Shown here piece after piece: positions 56,435 to 64,000 of a stretch of DNA of 64,000 bases. Source of the DNA: Sphingomonas sp. PP-CE-1G-424 (GTDB lineage Bacteria; Pseudomonadota; Alphaproteobacteria; Sphingomonadales; Sphingomonadaceae); assembly GCF_004341085.1 (NCBI RefSeq), contig NZ_SLXW01000001.1, forward strand, positions 558,001-622,000, given 5' to 3'. The position numbers and the translations under genes are program-made. Under the pieces are notes generated by a model, which was given only the letters and a program-made list of their open reading frames with translations, made no database searches and was not told the DNA's origin. How positions within the stretch are numbered: position 1 is the stretch's first letter; every line of letters starts with the position of its first letter.

Positions 56435-56545
56435 ATGTCGCTCCGTTTCGAAACCGCTCAGCGTATCGCCATCTCGTTCGTCGGCGCACTGTTCTTCGCC
56501 GCCGTCGCGATCACCACCGCCGCACCGATCATCCCGATCGCCTGA
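56435..56545 (+). CDS. Small membrane peptide, 36 residues, sigma-54-linked
   Basis: Starts MSLRFETAQRIAISFVGALF, then FAAVAITTAAPIIPIA. A basic/amphipathic N-terminus of about ten residues is followed by one hydrophobic helix of about 20 residues. AAGGA lies seven bases before the ATG. A near-consensus sigma-54 promoter lies 60 bp upstream of the ATG, and the gene is too short to be called by length alone. I do not recognise a named family. It is convergent with the Raf-kinase-inhibitor-like gene. Confidence 0.68.
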   Translation: MSLRFETAQRIAISFVGALFFAAVAITTAAPIIPIA

Positions 56546-56600
56546 TCGCGATTACGTCTATTCCTCGACAGCGAGACGCGTGCGCAGAACGAGACGTCGT

Positions 56601-57230
56601 TCACGCCACCGCGCCCTCCCCGATCAGTCCGACCGGCGCCGCCTGATCGCGCGAATAGGTCCCGATCAACAGCCCCGCCGCCAGCACATGGCCCGTGATG
56701 GCGTCGATCACCGCAGACCGTCCTGGAGTCGCACCGGGATCGCCCGCACCTGCACCGACCGCGAACAGCTGGAAGACATAGCGATGCTCGCCGTGTCCGC
56801 CCGGCGGATCGGGCGGCAGCCAGCCTTCGCGCATATAGGAATTGCGCCCGACATCGCGTCCCGCCGGGTCGCCCGCGCCATCGGCGACGATCGCGCCTTC
56901 CGCGAGACGGCCAGCATCCGCATCGAGACCCCATACGATAGCGTGGACCAGCGGTTGCGGTACCGGCGCGTCGGGGTCCTCGACGATCAGCACCATCGTT
57001 GCCGTCCCGGCCGGCGGGTCGCTCCAGACGAGCGGCGGCGACACGCCCTCGCCGTCGAGCGTGAAGCGCGGCGGCAGGCGACTTTCATGCGCGAACGCCG
57101 GGCTGGACAGGTCGATCGACGCGGGCGTGTCGCCGACATCTCCGCAGACCTGCGAAACGGCCAGCTTCTCCTCGCCGGCGCGCAGACCGCTCATCGCCTG
57201 ACCCAGCCATGCGGGAATATGTTCGAGCAT
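56601..57230 (-). CDS. YbhB/YbcL-family Raf-kinase-inhibitor-like protein
   Basis: A 209-residue PEBP-fold protein. The family core is present: LSSPAFAHESRLPPRFTLDGEGVSPPLVW, VLIVEDPDAPVPQPLVHAIVW, and HRYVFQLFAVGA with the ligand-binding pocket His and Asp residues. Bacterial members have no settled function. It starts five bases before the stop of the upstream lipoprotein gene, so the pair is probably one operon. The tail ASIDLSSPAF region is preceded by an extra N-terminal stretch of about 35 residues. Confidence 0.9.
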   Translation of the reverse strand: MLEHIPAWLGQAMSGLRAGEEKLAVSQVCGDVGDTPASIDLSSPAFAHESRLPPRFTLDGEGVSPPLVWSDPPAGTATMVLIVEDPDAPVPQPLVHAIVWGLDADAGRLAEGAIVADGAGDPAGRDVGRNSYMREGWLPPDPPGGHGEHRYVFQLFAVGAGAGDPGATPGRSAVIDAITGHVLAAGLLIGTYSRDQAAPVGLIGEGAVA

Positions 57231-57234
57231 CGGT

Positions 57235-57783
57235 TCAGCCCTCCGAAGGACAGGTGTCGTCGCGCCGCTCGGGCGCGCCGCCCGCATACCATTCGCTTTT
57301 CGCGCCCATCTTGTCGGCGTCGTGATAGCAGACCTGGGTCTTGCCGCCCTTGGGGTCGACGAGCACGGTCCAGTTGCGATCGCTGCAATTATGCTCCTCG
57401 CACCCCCAGGCGGCGATCCGCGTCCTGTCGCCGGTGGTGCCGGCGCGCTTGATCGTAAAGATCGGCGTCTCGGGACCCGTCCGGCCGCGGATCGTCTCGC
57501 GCAGCTTGGCATCGCCGACCGCTTCGACCAGCCCGGTCGCGACCTCGGTACGGTCGAAGAACCCGACGCCGTCGACCGCGTCGTGCGGGTATTTGCCGAC
57601 ATAGGCGGTGATCGGCGTGGTCTGCGCCTGCCCCGGGATCGGCGTCGGTGCGCGCGTTTCGGGCGGCGTGAAGCCGCTCGGCGCGGGCGCATTCGCCGCA
57701 TCGTCGCTCTTGCCGCACGCCCCCAGCAGGAGCGGCGTCGCGAAAAGTGCGACCGCGATCACCGTCTTGATGGGTATCGTCAT
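57235..57783 (-). CDS. Lipoprotein of unknown function
   Basis: A 182-residue protein with a lipoprotein signal: hydrophobic IKTVIAVALFATPLLL followed by the lipobox LGAC (acylated Cys23). The mature part has two possible disulfide pairs (WGCEEHNCSDR and VCYHDA, DTCPSEG) and a WTVLVDPKGGKTQVC stretch, with no recognised family. It likely sits in the inner or outer membrane. It is upstream of the YbhB-like gene and divergent from a DUF1810 gene. Confidence 0.8.
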   Translation of the reverse strand: MTIPIKTVIAVALFATPLLLGACGKSDDAANAPAPSGFTPPETRAPTPIPGQAQTTPITAYVGKYPHDAVDGVGFFDRTEVATGLVEAVGDAKLRETIRGRTGPETPIFTIKRAGTTGDRTRIAAWGCEEHNCSDRNWTVLVDPKGGKTQVCYHDADKMGAKSEWYAGGAPERRDDTCPSEG

Positions 57784-57859
57784 GGCATTGTCCTCGTTCG
57801 TTACGCATCCAACGCGCTTGCGGGCAAACCGGTTGCGGTCGGAGCCTCCGACGACCACC

Positions 57860-58297
57860 ATGCTGCACATGGTACAGGATCTCGAACGGTTCGTCGTGGC
57901 GCAAGCCGGCGTCTACCCACAGGCGCTCGCCGAATTGCGCGCAGGTGCGAAACGCAGCCACTGGATGTGGTTCGTCTTTCCCCAGATCGCCGGGCTCGGC
58001 CACAGCGCGATGGCGCGGACCTATGCGATCGCCTCGGCGGCCGAGGCACGCGGCTATCTTGCGCATCCCGTGCTCGGACCGCGGCTGATCGACGCGACCG
58101 AAACCGCGACGCTCGCGCATGGTTCGGCCGAGACGATCCTCGGCGGCATCGATGCCGTGAAGCTGCGCTCGTCGATGACGCTGTTCGCGCGCGTCGCCGA
58201 CGATCCGGCGCCGTTTCGCGCCGCGCTCGACCGGTTCTTCGGCGGGGCCGAGGATCCGGCGACGATCGCGCTGCTCGACCGGGGACAAGCGCGATAA
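57860..58297 (+). CDS. DUF1810 family protein
   Basis: A 145-residue cytoplasmic protein with the DUF1810 signatures LERFVVAQAGVYPQALAELRAGAKRSHWMWFVFPQI, ARTYAIASAAEARGYLAHPVLGPRL and LKLRSSMTLFARV. Function unknown. Two in-frame ATGs (57860 and three codons later) precede the core. Its final codons and stop lie inside the first unit of a 14-bp triple repeat. Confidence 0.9.
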   Translation: MLHMVQDLERFVVAQAGVYPQALAELRAGAKRSHWMWFVFPQIAGLGHSAMARTYAIASAAEARGYLAHPVLGPRLIDATETATLAHGSAETILGGIDAVKLRSSMTLFARVADDPAPFRAALDRFFGGAEDPATIALLDRGQAR

Positions 58298-58332
58298 GAC
58301 GGGCGCGATAAGACGGGCGCGATAAGACGGGC
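58291..58332. repeat. Three tandem copies of a 14-bp unit
   Basis: GCGATAAGACGGGC is repeated at 58291, 58305 and 58319. The TAA stop of the DUF1810 gene falls within the first unit. Such tandem repeats usually arise by slippage and may vary in number between strains. Confidence 0.9.
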
Positions 58333-58391
58333 GCATGACGAAGTAACCGTGTACCATGGCGACGGGGCGTTCCGCTCCCTGAGGTGTCGTC

Positions 58392-58517
58392 ATGGCGAAG
58401 AGCCAGAAGAAGTCGAACAAGGAAGTCCGCAAGCCCAAGGCCGAAAAGGCGCCGAAAGCCAATGCGTCGAACCCGACCAGCAAGGGCAAGGCCGTGGAAA
58501 TGACCACGCTCAACTAA
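58392..58517 (+). CDS. Small Lys-rich protein, 41 residues
   Basis: Starts MAKSQKKSNKEVRKPKAEKA and continues PKANASNPTSKGKAVEMTTLN; it is highly charged, with no hydrophobic segment. GAGGTG lies before the ATG at good spacing. The KSNKEVRKPKAEK core is seen in short alphaproteobacterial proteins of unknown function. It lies after the 14-bp repeat, between the DUF1810 gene and convergent ccmB. Confidence 0.7.
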   Translation: MAKSQKKSNKEVRKPKAEKAPKANASNPTSKGKAVEMTTLN

Positions 58518-58533
58518 TCTGCAGCGTGCGGCG

Positions 58534-59175
58534 CTAGTCCAGCGCGGCACGAATGGCGGCGGCGGCGATGAACGGCGCGCCTGCGACCAGCACGAGGCTG
58601 ACCGCGGCGAGCAGTTTCATCGCGCCGGCCCCGCCCGCGGGATCGAGCGCGCCGGCCCCGAAGATCAACAGCGGGACGGCGAGCGGCAGCATCGCCAGCC
58701 CGACCACTGCGCCGCTGCCGCGTACCCCGGCGACGAGCGCACTCGTCGCGACGGCGAGCGCGGCGAGGCCGGGCGTCCCGATCAGCAACCCGAGCTCGAC
58801 GCGGATCAGCGTATCGAGCGACAGGTCGAACAGACCCGTGGCGATCACCGCCGCCAGCATCAGCGGCGGACCGAAGCTCAGCCAGTGCGCGATCGTCTTG
58901 GCGGTCGCGACCGCGGCCATCGACAGCCCGCGCACGGCAAGCTGGTCGAACATGCCCGCGTCGAGATCCGGCGCGATCAGCCGCTCGACCGGCAGCAACG
59001 CCGCCAGCAGCGCCGCGGTCCAGATCACGCCGCCACCGATCCGCGCCAGCAGCGCACCGTCCGGCCCGATCGCGAGCGGGAACAGGATCGCCACCAGCAG
59101 GAAGAACGCGACCACCAAGACCGCGCCGCCGCTCGCCACGCTGCGGCGCAGATCGCGCCGGATCAGCGCGATCAC
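58534..59175 (-). CDS. ccmB: Heme exporter protein CcmB
   Basis: A 213-residue membrane subunit of the CcmAB heme-exporter-like transporter of cytochrome c maturation. Six hydrophobic segments and the family pattern ALIRRDLRRSVASGG, AALLPVERLIAPDLDAGMFDQLAV, and LLIGTPGLAALAVATSALVAGVRG support the call. GTG at 59175 overlaps the ccmA stop by four bases, so translation is coupled. The remaining ccm genes (ccmC-ccmH) are not in the window. Confidence 0.92.
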   Translation of the reverse strand: MIALIRRDLRRSVASGGAVLVVAFFLLVAILFPLAIGPDGALLARIGGGVIWTAALLAALLPVERLIAPDLDAGMFDQLAVRGLSMAAVATAKTIAHWLSFGPPLMLAAVIATGLFDLSLDTLIRVELGLLIGTPGLAALAVATSALVAGVRGSGAVVGLAMLPLAVPLLIFGAGALDPAGGAGAMKLLAAVSLVLVAGAPFIAAAAIRAALD

Positions 59176-59744
59176 AACGCCACCTCGGTGGCATGCGGCA
59201 GGTCGAGCGCGACATGCGTCGCGATCAGCGCGACGCCGCCTTGCGCCCGGTGCTCGGCAAGCAACGCCCGCAGCCGTGCGATCGACTCGGCATCGAGCCC
59301 GTTGGCGGGTTCGTCGAGCAACCACACCGGCGCGCCGCTCGCCGTGACCCGCGCCAGCGCGGCACGACGGCGCTGGCCCGTCGACAGGAGGCGTACCGGA
59401 ATGTCCGACAGCGCGGTCAGGTCGAGCGCGGCGATCGCACGCGCGACGCGGCCGGCGGGATCGGGCGTCTGGTCGAGCGTAGCCCAGAACCGCAGCGCCG
59501 CGCCGAGCGTCTGGTCGACGTCGAGCGCGCTCGCCTCGGTCAGCAACGCGATCCCGGCGTCGCATGACACCGTCCCTTCGGACGGCGCGAGCAGGCTCGC
59601 GGCGATGCGGATCAGACTCGACTTGCCGATCCCGTTGGGCCCGGTGACGACCGCCGCACCGCCCGGTTCGAGCGCGAACGACACGTCGGCGAACAGCGGC
59701 CGCCCGCCGCGCACGCACGCCACCGCATCGAAGACGAGCGTCAT
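59172..59744 (-). CDS. ccmA: Heme exporter ATP-binding protein CcmA
   Basis: A 190-residue ABC ATPase. Walker A is GPNGIGKSS, the signature variant is LLSTGQRRR, Walker B is VWLLDEPANGLD and the H-loop is ATHVAL. The small size and the LSTGQ signature fit CcmA. The ATG at 59744 is used; the frame continues upstream but without family similarity. It pairs with CcmB and is preceded 19 bp upstream by the zincin-like gene on the same strand. Confidence 0.92.
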   Translation of the reverse strand: MTLVFDAVACVRGGRPLFADVSFALEPGGAAVVTGPNGIGKSSLIRIAASLLAPSEGTVSCDAGIALLTEASALDVDQTLGAALRFWATLDQTPDPAGRVARAIAALDLTALSDIPVRLLSTGQRRRAALARVTASGAPVWLLDEPANGLDAESIARLRALLAEHRAQGGVALIATHVALDLPHATEVAL

Positions 59745-59763
59745 GCCGCCCGCCCGGTCGCGC

Positions 59764-60189
59764 TCATGAACCGCTATCGTCGGGCACGGAGTCTTCCAGC
59801 GCGTGCATGTCGTCGTCGCTGAGACCGAAATGATGGCCGATCTCGTGGATCGTGACATGCGCCACGAGGTCGTCGAGGCGGACGCCGGTCTCGATCCATT
59901 CCTCGAGGATCGCGCGGCGGTACAGCACGATGCGGTCGGGCATGGTGCCTGAGTCCATCGACGATTTCTCGCCGAGCGGGCGGCCGTGATAGAGCCCGGA
60001 CAGGTCGAGCGGATGCTCGAGCCCCAGCGCAGCCAGCGTCTCGTCGTCGGCGAACTCCTCGACCACGAAGACGATATCGCCGAGATGCGCGGCGAACTGC
60101 GCGGGCAGCCTGGCGATCGTCGCACGGCCGATCGCCTCGATCGCGTCGGCCCCCGGTGCTTCGCTGTAGAATGTCGCTTGCCCGCTCAT
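59764..60189 (-). CDS. Zincin-like metallopeptidase (PF06262-type)
   Basis: A 141-residue protein with the zinc motif [11 protein letters not shown] at about residues 115-125 near the C-terminus. The N-terminal half contains [18 protein letters not shown] and [12 protein letters not shown]. Homologues are annotated as metallopeptidase-fold proteins of unknown substrate. The start is ATG at 60189, with an alternative ATG four codons upstream. It lies 19 bp upstream of ccmA and is divergent from phhB. Confidence 0.85.
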   Translation of the reverse strand: MSGQATFYSEAPGADAIEAIGRATIARLPAQFAAHLGDIVFVVEEFADDETLAALGLEHPLDLSGLYHGRPLGEKSSMDSGTMPDRIVLYRRAILEEWIETGVRLDDLVAHVTIHEIGHHFGLSDDDMHALEDSVPDDSGS

Positions 60190-60237
60190 GCGAGCAGCCA
60201 TACGCGGAGGGCAACGATAGCGGCAAGGGATACGCGG

Positions 60238-60534
60238 ATGGTCGAAGCGCTGAACGAAACCGAACGCGCGGAAGCGCTCGATGGGCTGGACGAGTGGGAT
60301 TATGACGATGCGCGCGATGCGATCACGCGGACGATCGTGTTCGCCGATTTCGTCGAGGCGTTCGGGTTCATGACGCAGGTCGCGCTGATCGCCGAGCGCG
60401 CGAACCATCATCCGGAATGGAAGAACGTGTGGAACCGGGTGGAAATCCTGCTGACCACGCATGACGCGGGGGGCTTGAGCCCGCGGGATATCGAGATGGC
60501 CGAAGCGATCGACGCGATCGTCGGCGACGCCTAA
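60238..60534 (+). CDS. phhB: 4a-hydroxytetrahydrobiopterin dehydratase
   Basis: A 98-residue pterin-4a-carbinolamine dehydratase. The family core is [59 protein letters not shown], which includes the His-His-Pro-Glu-Trp active-site region. It regenerates the pterin cofactor, usually for aromatic amino-acid hydroxylase; phhA is not in the window. AAGGGA precedes the ATG. Confidence 0.94.
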   Translation: MVEALNETERAEALDGLDEWDYDDARDAITRTIVFADFVEAFGFMTQVALIAERANHHPEWKNVWNRVEILLTTHDAGGLSPRDIEMAEAIDAIVGDA

Positions 60535-60570
60535 TCTTCTGCCTCGCCCCTTAGCGGGTATCTTCTGCTT

Positions 60571-60674
60571 CCCTCCCTGAAAGGGAGGGGTTGGGGGTGG
60601 GTCGGCCGGTTGGTGGCGTGACGTTTCGATAACGGGCCGACCCACCCCCTGCCCCTCCCTTCCAGGGAGGGGGG
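60571..60674. repeat. Intergenic palindromic repeat, family A copy 3
   Basis: CCCTCCCTGAAAGGGAGGGG with TTGGGGGTGGGTCGGCC on the left and GGCCGACCCACCCCCTGCCC with CTCCCTTCCAGGGAGGGG on the right, almost perfectly complementary. It lies between the convergent phhB and SDR genes. Confidence 0.92.
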
Positions 60675-60678
60675 ACCG

Positions 60679-61470
60679 TCAGCCTCGTGTCATGCTGCGG
60701 CGCATCCGCTTGCGGAGTGCGCCCGGCATCCACCGTGCCGCGAACGCCATGCGGTGCGCGGTCTTGCCGACATAGGTGTGGACCTTGTCGCCGTGGACCG
60801 CCTCCCACGCGGCGTCGGCGACCTTGTCGACTCCAGTCAGTTCGAGCCCGGCGCCCGTCACCGTCTCTCGGATCGAATGGTTGCTGTTCCCCGCCGCCGA
60901 ATCGAGCAATGGCGTGTCGATGAAGCTCGGCACGATTGACCGAACCTTGATGCCGTCCGCCGCCCATTCGCCGTCGAGCGCCTCGGTGATCGCGCGGATG
61001 CCGAACTTGGTCGCGGAATATGGCGCGAGCCCCGACGAGCCGTAGATCGCCGACGCCGACGCGGTGTTGAGCAGGCACGAGCCCGGCGTCCGCTTGAGAT
61101 AGGCATAGCCGATCCGCGCGCCGTTCAACGCGCCGACCAGGTTGATCGCGATCACCCGGTCGATCTCGGCGAAATCGGTCTCCGCCAGCGGTCCGCCCGA
61201 GCCCACCCCGGCATTGTTGAACAGCACGTCGAGCCGGCCGCCGGTGGTCGCGACGAACGCGTCGAGCGAGGCTGTCCACGCGTCACGGTCGCGCACGTCC
61301 ATGCGGTAGGTGCTCACCATGCCGTCGGGCAGCGATGCCGCGGTCTCGGCAAGCCCCGCGACGTTGACGTCGGCGAGCCCGACCCGCCAGCCCTTCCGCG
61401 CGAACAGCACCGCAGTCGCACGCCCAATTCCCGATCCACCGCCGGTGATGAAAATGCTCTGCTGCGTCAT
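60679..61470 (-). CDS. Short-chain dehydrogenase/reductase
   Basis: A 263-residue SDR. The nucleotide-binding TGGGSGIGRA is near the N-terminus, NNAG is in VLFNNAGVGS, and the catalytic Ser-Tyr-Lys is in NTASASAIYGSSGLAPYSATKFG. The specific substrate is unknown; many such proteins act on fatty-acid or steroid-like ketones. AAGGGGAG lies before the ATG at 61470. It is divergent from the ABC transporter genes. Confidence 0.92.
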   Translation of the reverse strand: MTQQSIFITGGGSGIGRATAVLFARKGWRVGLADVNVAGLAETAASLPDGMVSTYRMDVRDRDAWTASLDAFVATTGGRLDVLFNNAGVGSGGPLAETDFAEIDRVIAINLVGALNGARIGYAYLKRTPGSCLLNTASASAIYGSSGLAPYSATKFGIRAITEALDGEWAADGIKVRSIVPSFIDTPLLDSAAGNSNHSIRETVTGAGLELTGVDKVADAAWEAVHGDKVHTYVGKTAHRMAFAARWMPGALRKRMRRSMTRG

Positions 61471-61537
61471 GACATCGCTCCCCTTATTGTTTTTGGTCAT
61501 TTGATTTTCCGGTATGTTTCCTGCATCCTGCGCGCAG

Positions 61538-62296
61538 ATGCCAGACAATTTGCCAGTGCTCGCTTTCGAACACGTCACCAAGCGGTACGGGTCGACGGTC
61601 GCCGTCGATAATGTCTCGCTCGAGATCGCTCCCCGCGCCTTCGTCGCGCTGGTCGGGACGTCGGGATCGGGCAAGTCGACGTTGCTCAAGACGATCAACC
61701 GGCTGGTCGAGCCGAGCGAAGGCCGCGTGACGATCGATGGTGCCGACGTCGCGGGCGAGCCTGCGCCGGAGCTCCGCCGGCGGATCGGTTACGTGTTCCA
61801 GAATATCGGCCTGTTCCCGCACATGACGATCGCCGAGAATATCGCGATCGGGCTGTGGATCGCGGGACGACGCGACGAGGCCAAGGTCGGCGAGCTGCTA
61901 GATCTGGTCGACCTGCCGCGCGATATCGCCGGGCGGATGCCCGACGCGCTGTCGGGCGGGCAGCGCCAACGCGTCGGGATCGCGCGCGCGCTCGCGCCGG
62001 GGGCCAAGCTGCTATTGCTCGACGAGGCGTTCGGTGCGCTCGATCCGGTCACGCGCGATGCGCTGGGGACGCGAATTCGCGAGTTGCACGACCGGCTCGG
62101 GCTGACGACGATCCTGGTGACTCACGACATGGCGGAGGCGCTGTTGCTCGCGGACCGCGTATTGGTGATGAAGGCCGGGCGGATCGTCGCCGACGCGACC
62201 CCGCGCGAGCTGGTGTCGGGCAAGGGTGGCGACGACGCGCAGGCGCTGGTGCAGGTGCCTCGCGCGCAGGCCGAACGCTTGCAGGCGCTGGCATGA
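61538..62296 (+). CDS. Glycine betaine/choline-type ABC transporter ATP-binding protein
   Basis: A 252-residue ATPase close to OpuCA/ProV-like proteins but without the C-terminal CBS pair. Walker A is GTSGSGKST, the Q-loop is VFQNIGLFPHMT, the signature is LSGGQRQR and Walker B is LLLLDEAFGALD. GLWIAGRRDEAK matches the quaternary-amine transporter group. ATG at 61538 is chosen over 61514; both have weak ribosome-binding sites. It is followed after 13 bp by the permease/binding-protein gene. Confidence 0.9.
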   Translation: MPDNLPVLAFEHVTKRYGSTVAVDNVSLEIAPRAFVALVGTSGSGKSTLLKTINRLVEPSEGRVTIDGADVAGEPAPELRRRIGYVFQNIGLFPHMTIAENIAIGLWIAGRRDEAKVGELLDLVDLPRDIAGRMPDALSGGQRQRVGIARALAPGAKLLLLDEAFGALDPVTRDALGTRIRELHDRLGLTTILVTHDMAEALLLADRVLVMKAGRIVADATPRELVSGKGGDDAQALVQVPRAQAERLQALA

Positions 62297-62309
62297 ACGG
62301 GGGCGTCGC

Positions 62310-63848
62310 GTGAGCGCGTTTCTCGATGCGCTCGGCCGCGTGCCGCCGCTGCTCGCCGCGCATGTCCTGCTGTCGGCGTCGGCGCTGCTGCTGGGGATCG
62401 CGATCAGCTTGCCGCTGGGGATCTGGTCGGCGCGCAACGCCAATGTCGCGCGCGCGTCGCTCGGGTTTGCGAGCCTCGTGCAGACCATCCCGAGCCTCGC
62501 CCTGCTCGCGCTGTTCTACCCGCTGTTGCTGAGCCTGTCCGCGCTCGTCGGCGGCGGCATTCCCGCACTCGGCTTCCTGCCATCGCTGATCGCGTTGACG
62601 CTGTATGCGTTGCTGCCGATCCTGCGCAACGCGGTCGCGGGGCTGCACGGGCTCGATCCGGCGGTGATCCAGGCCGCGGATGCGGTCGGGATGACGCCCG
62701 CGCAGAAACTGCGGCTGGTCGAGGCGCCGCTGGTCGCACCGGTCCTGATCGCCGGAATCCGCACCGCGGCGGTGTGGACGATCGGCGCCGCGACGCTGTC
62801 GACGACGGTCGGCCAGCCAAGCCTTGGCGACATGATCTTCGCGGGGTTGCAGACGCAGAACTGGGCGCTGGTGCTCGCTGGCTGCGTGTCCGCGGCGGCG
62901 CTGGCGCTGGCGGTCGATGCGCTGATCGGCGGGATCGAATACGGCATCCGCGCGCGGCGGCGCTGGCTGTGGATCGCGTGCACCGCGGTGCTGGTCGCGG
63001 GGACCGCGGTGGCGACCGCACCGCTGTGGCCGCGGGGCGGCGGCGACAGGACGGTGGTGGTCGGTGCGAAGAATTTCTCCGAGCAATATATCCTCGCGCG
63101 GCTGATCGGCGATCGGCTCGAGCATGCGGGATACACCGTCGAGTATCGCGACGGGCTGGGCTCGGCGGTGGTGTTCGGGGCGCTCTCGACCGGGGATATC
63201 GATGTGTATGTCGATTACGCCGGGACGATCTGGGCGAACGAGATGAAGCGGCACGACGTGCCCGAGCGTCGTCCGATGGTCGCGGCGATCGGGGCCTGGG
63301 CCAAGCGCGAGCATGGGGTCGGCCTGGTCGGGTCGCTCGGGTTCGAGAATGCCTATGCGTTCGCGATGAAGTCGGATGCGGCCAAGGCCAAGGGCGTCGC
63401 CAGCCTCGACGATCTGGTCAAGGCGGCGCCGACGATGACGCTGGGCAGCGACCTGGAGTTTCTCGAGCGGCCCGAATGGGCGACGGTAAAGCGCGCCTAT
63501 CCGCTGCGGTTCGCCAAGACGACGCCGTACAGCCCGACCTTCATGTACCGCGCGCTGGAAAGCGGGAATGTCGACGTGATCTCGGCGTTCTCGTCCGATG
63601 GGCGGATCGCGGCGGATCGGCTGACCGTGCTGAGCGATCCGCGGCACGCGATTCCCGGCTACGACGCGATCCTGATGGTGGCGCCGAAGCGGGCTGGCGA
63701 TGCGAAGTTCCTCGCCGCGCTGACGCCGCTGGTCGGGCGGATTCCGGTCGAAGCGATGCGGACGGCGAATTATCAGGTCGACCGCGATGCGGACAAGCAG
63801 ACGCCCGAGGCCGCGGCGCGGTGGCTGGCGGCGAAGGTGGGGCTCTGA
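62310..63848 (+). CDS. Fused permease and substrate-binding protein of a glycine-betaine-type ABC transporter
   Basis: A 512-residue fusion. Residues 1-210 are a permease (BPD_transp_1, with the EAA-like loop QAADAVGMTPAQKLRLVEAPLVAP) and residues about 255-512 are an OpuAC/QAT-type binding domain (VVVGAKNFSEQYILARLIGDRLEHAGYTVEYRDGLGSAVVFGAL, DVYVDYAGTIWANE) facing the periplasm. A membrane segment near 225-245 joins them. Fused permease/receptor proteins are known for this transporter family. GTG at 62310 has GGGGG upstream. Partner of the preceding ATPase. Confidence 0.92.
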   Translation: MSAFLDALGRVPPLLAAHVLLSASALLLGIAISLPLGIWSARNANVARASLGFASLVQTIPSLALLALFYPLLLSLSALVGGGIPALGFLPSLIALTLYALLPILRNAVAGLHGLDPAVIQAADAVGMTPAQKLRLVEAPLVAPVLIAGIRTAAVWTIGAATLSTTVGQPSLGDMIFAGLQTQNWALVLAGCVSAAALALAVDALIGGIEYGIRARRRWLWIACTAVLVAGTAVATAPLWPRGGGDRTVVVGAKNFSEQYILARLIGDRLEHAGYTVEYRDGLGSAVVFGALSTGDIDVYVDYAGTIWANEMKRHDVPERRPMVAAIGAWAKREHGVGLVGSLGFENAYAFAMKSDAAKAKGVASLDDLVKAAPTMTLGSDLEFLERPEWATVKRAYPLRFAKTTPYSPTFMYRALESGNVDVISAFSSDGRIAADRLTVLSDPRHAIPGYDAILMVAPKRAGDAKFLAALTPLVGRIPVEAMRTANYQVDRDADKQTPEAAARWLAAKVGL

Positions 63849-64000
63849 TCTCCCTCGCCCCTCCGGGGAGAGGGAAGGAGGAGCGCTTGCGACGGGAGGG
63901 AGAGGGGCGGTTGGGACGCGCGTCGTGAGCCTCACGCCCCTCACCCTCCCACGCGCAAGCGCGCGCGAGCCCCTCCCTCTCCCCGTAGGGGCGAGGGAGG
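63849..64000. repeat. Intergenic palindromic repeat, family C copy 2 (runs to the window end)
   Basis: CTCCCTCGCCCCTCCGGGGA with GAGGGAAGGAGGAGC on the left and CCTCCCTCTCCCCGTAGGGG with CGAGGGAGG on the right, in the same plan as 29384-29534. It directly follows the ABC transporter gene; its right end may extend past the window. Confidence 0.88.

Noticed and set aside
62049..63944. A 631-codon minus-strand frame over the ABC permease fusion
   Set aside because: Arg/Gln/His-rich shadow with no domain; the plus-strand gene is clear.

Overview
This 64 kb window is a high-GC chromosomal segment that reads as an alphaproteobacterium of the Sphingomonas group (Sphingomonadaceae). This is inferred from the alphaproteobacterial gene order (rnd-lptC-lptA-lptB-rpoN; rpmF-plsX-fabH-ihfA-merR; DUF3572 gene beside divK), the codon and base composition, and the very dense GC-rich palindromic intergenic repeats. 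I see no prophage, transposase, rRNA, tRNA, CRISPR array or plasmid function. About 67 protein genes are supported, tightly packed on both strands.

Layout. 1-2.3 kb: end of a cyclopropane-fatty-acid synthase gene, a secreted EF-hand protein, and argG. 2.4-7.8 kb: a methyltransferase, a membrane GT2 glycosyltransferase and two large polytopic proteins of GT-C type, a possible lipid-linked sugar or surface-glycan locus. 7.8-12.7 kb: GNAT/FemAB-like protein, RidA, HAD hydrolase, DUF3572 protein, divK, rpmG, and small membrane proteins (GDT1-like, DUF1328). 12.8-17.3 kb: ATP-dependent DNA ligase, VirJ/AcvB-like hydrolase, glutamine cyclotransferase, and a glycine-rich double cold-shock protein. 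17.6-22.0 kb: rnd-lptCAB-rpoN, linking lipopolysaccharide export and sigma-54. 22.2-33.4 kb: ligase-associated exonuclease, Lhr-type helicase, retropepsin-like and M20 peptidases, kup, PdeM, periplasmic MsrA. 33.5-39.6 kb: aminotransferase, PabB-PabC fusion, MBL hydrolase, M28 peptidase, MAPEG protein. 39.8-44.5 kb: rpmF-plsX-fabH-ihfA-merR and prfC. 44.9-50.7 kb: aldose-1-epimerase-like protein, pheT-pheS-GIY-YIG and rplT-rpmI. 50.9-64 kb: AsmA-like protein, hisN, periplasmic peroxiredoxin, diguanylate cyclase, a 36-residue membrane peptide gene behind a sigma-54 promoter, a Raf-kinase-inhibitor-like protein, a lipoprotein, DUF1810 protein, a 41-residue Lys-rich protein, ccmBA, a zincin, phhB, an SDR, and a glycine-betaine-type ABC transporter whose permease and binding protein are fused.

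Most notable points. (1) All four parts of the ligase-associated DNA-repair set (ATP-dependent ligase, beta-CASP exonuclease, Lhr-Core-type helicase, PdeM phosphoesterase) lie within 20 kb but as four separate transcription units on both strands, rather than as one cluster. (2) A near-consensus sigma-54 promoter lies upstream of a 36-codon membrane peptide gene, in the same window as rpoN. (3) About twenty long intergenic palindromes of several families are present. One has a tandemly duplicated 221-bp unit, one supplies the ribosome-binding site of rpoN, and a palindrome-like segment appears to be inserted in frame inside pheS. (4) A GIY-YIG endonuclease-like gene sits one base upstream of pheS.
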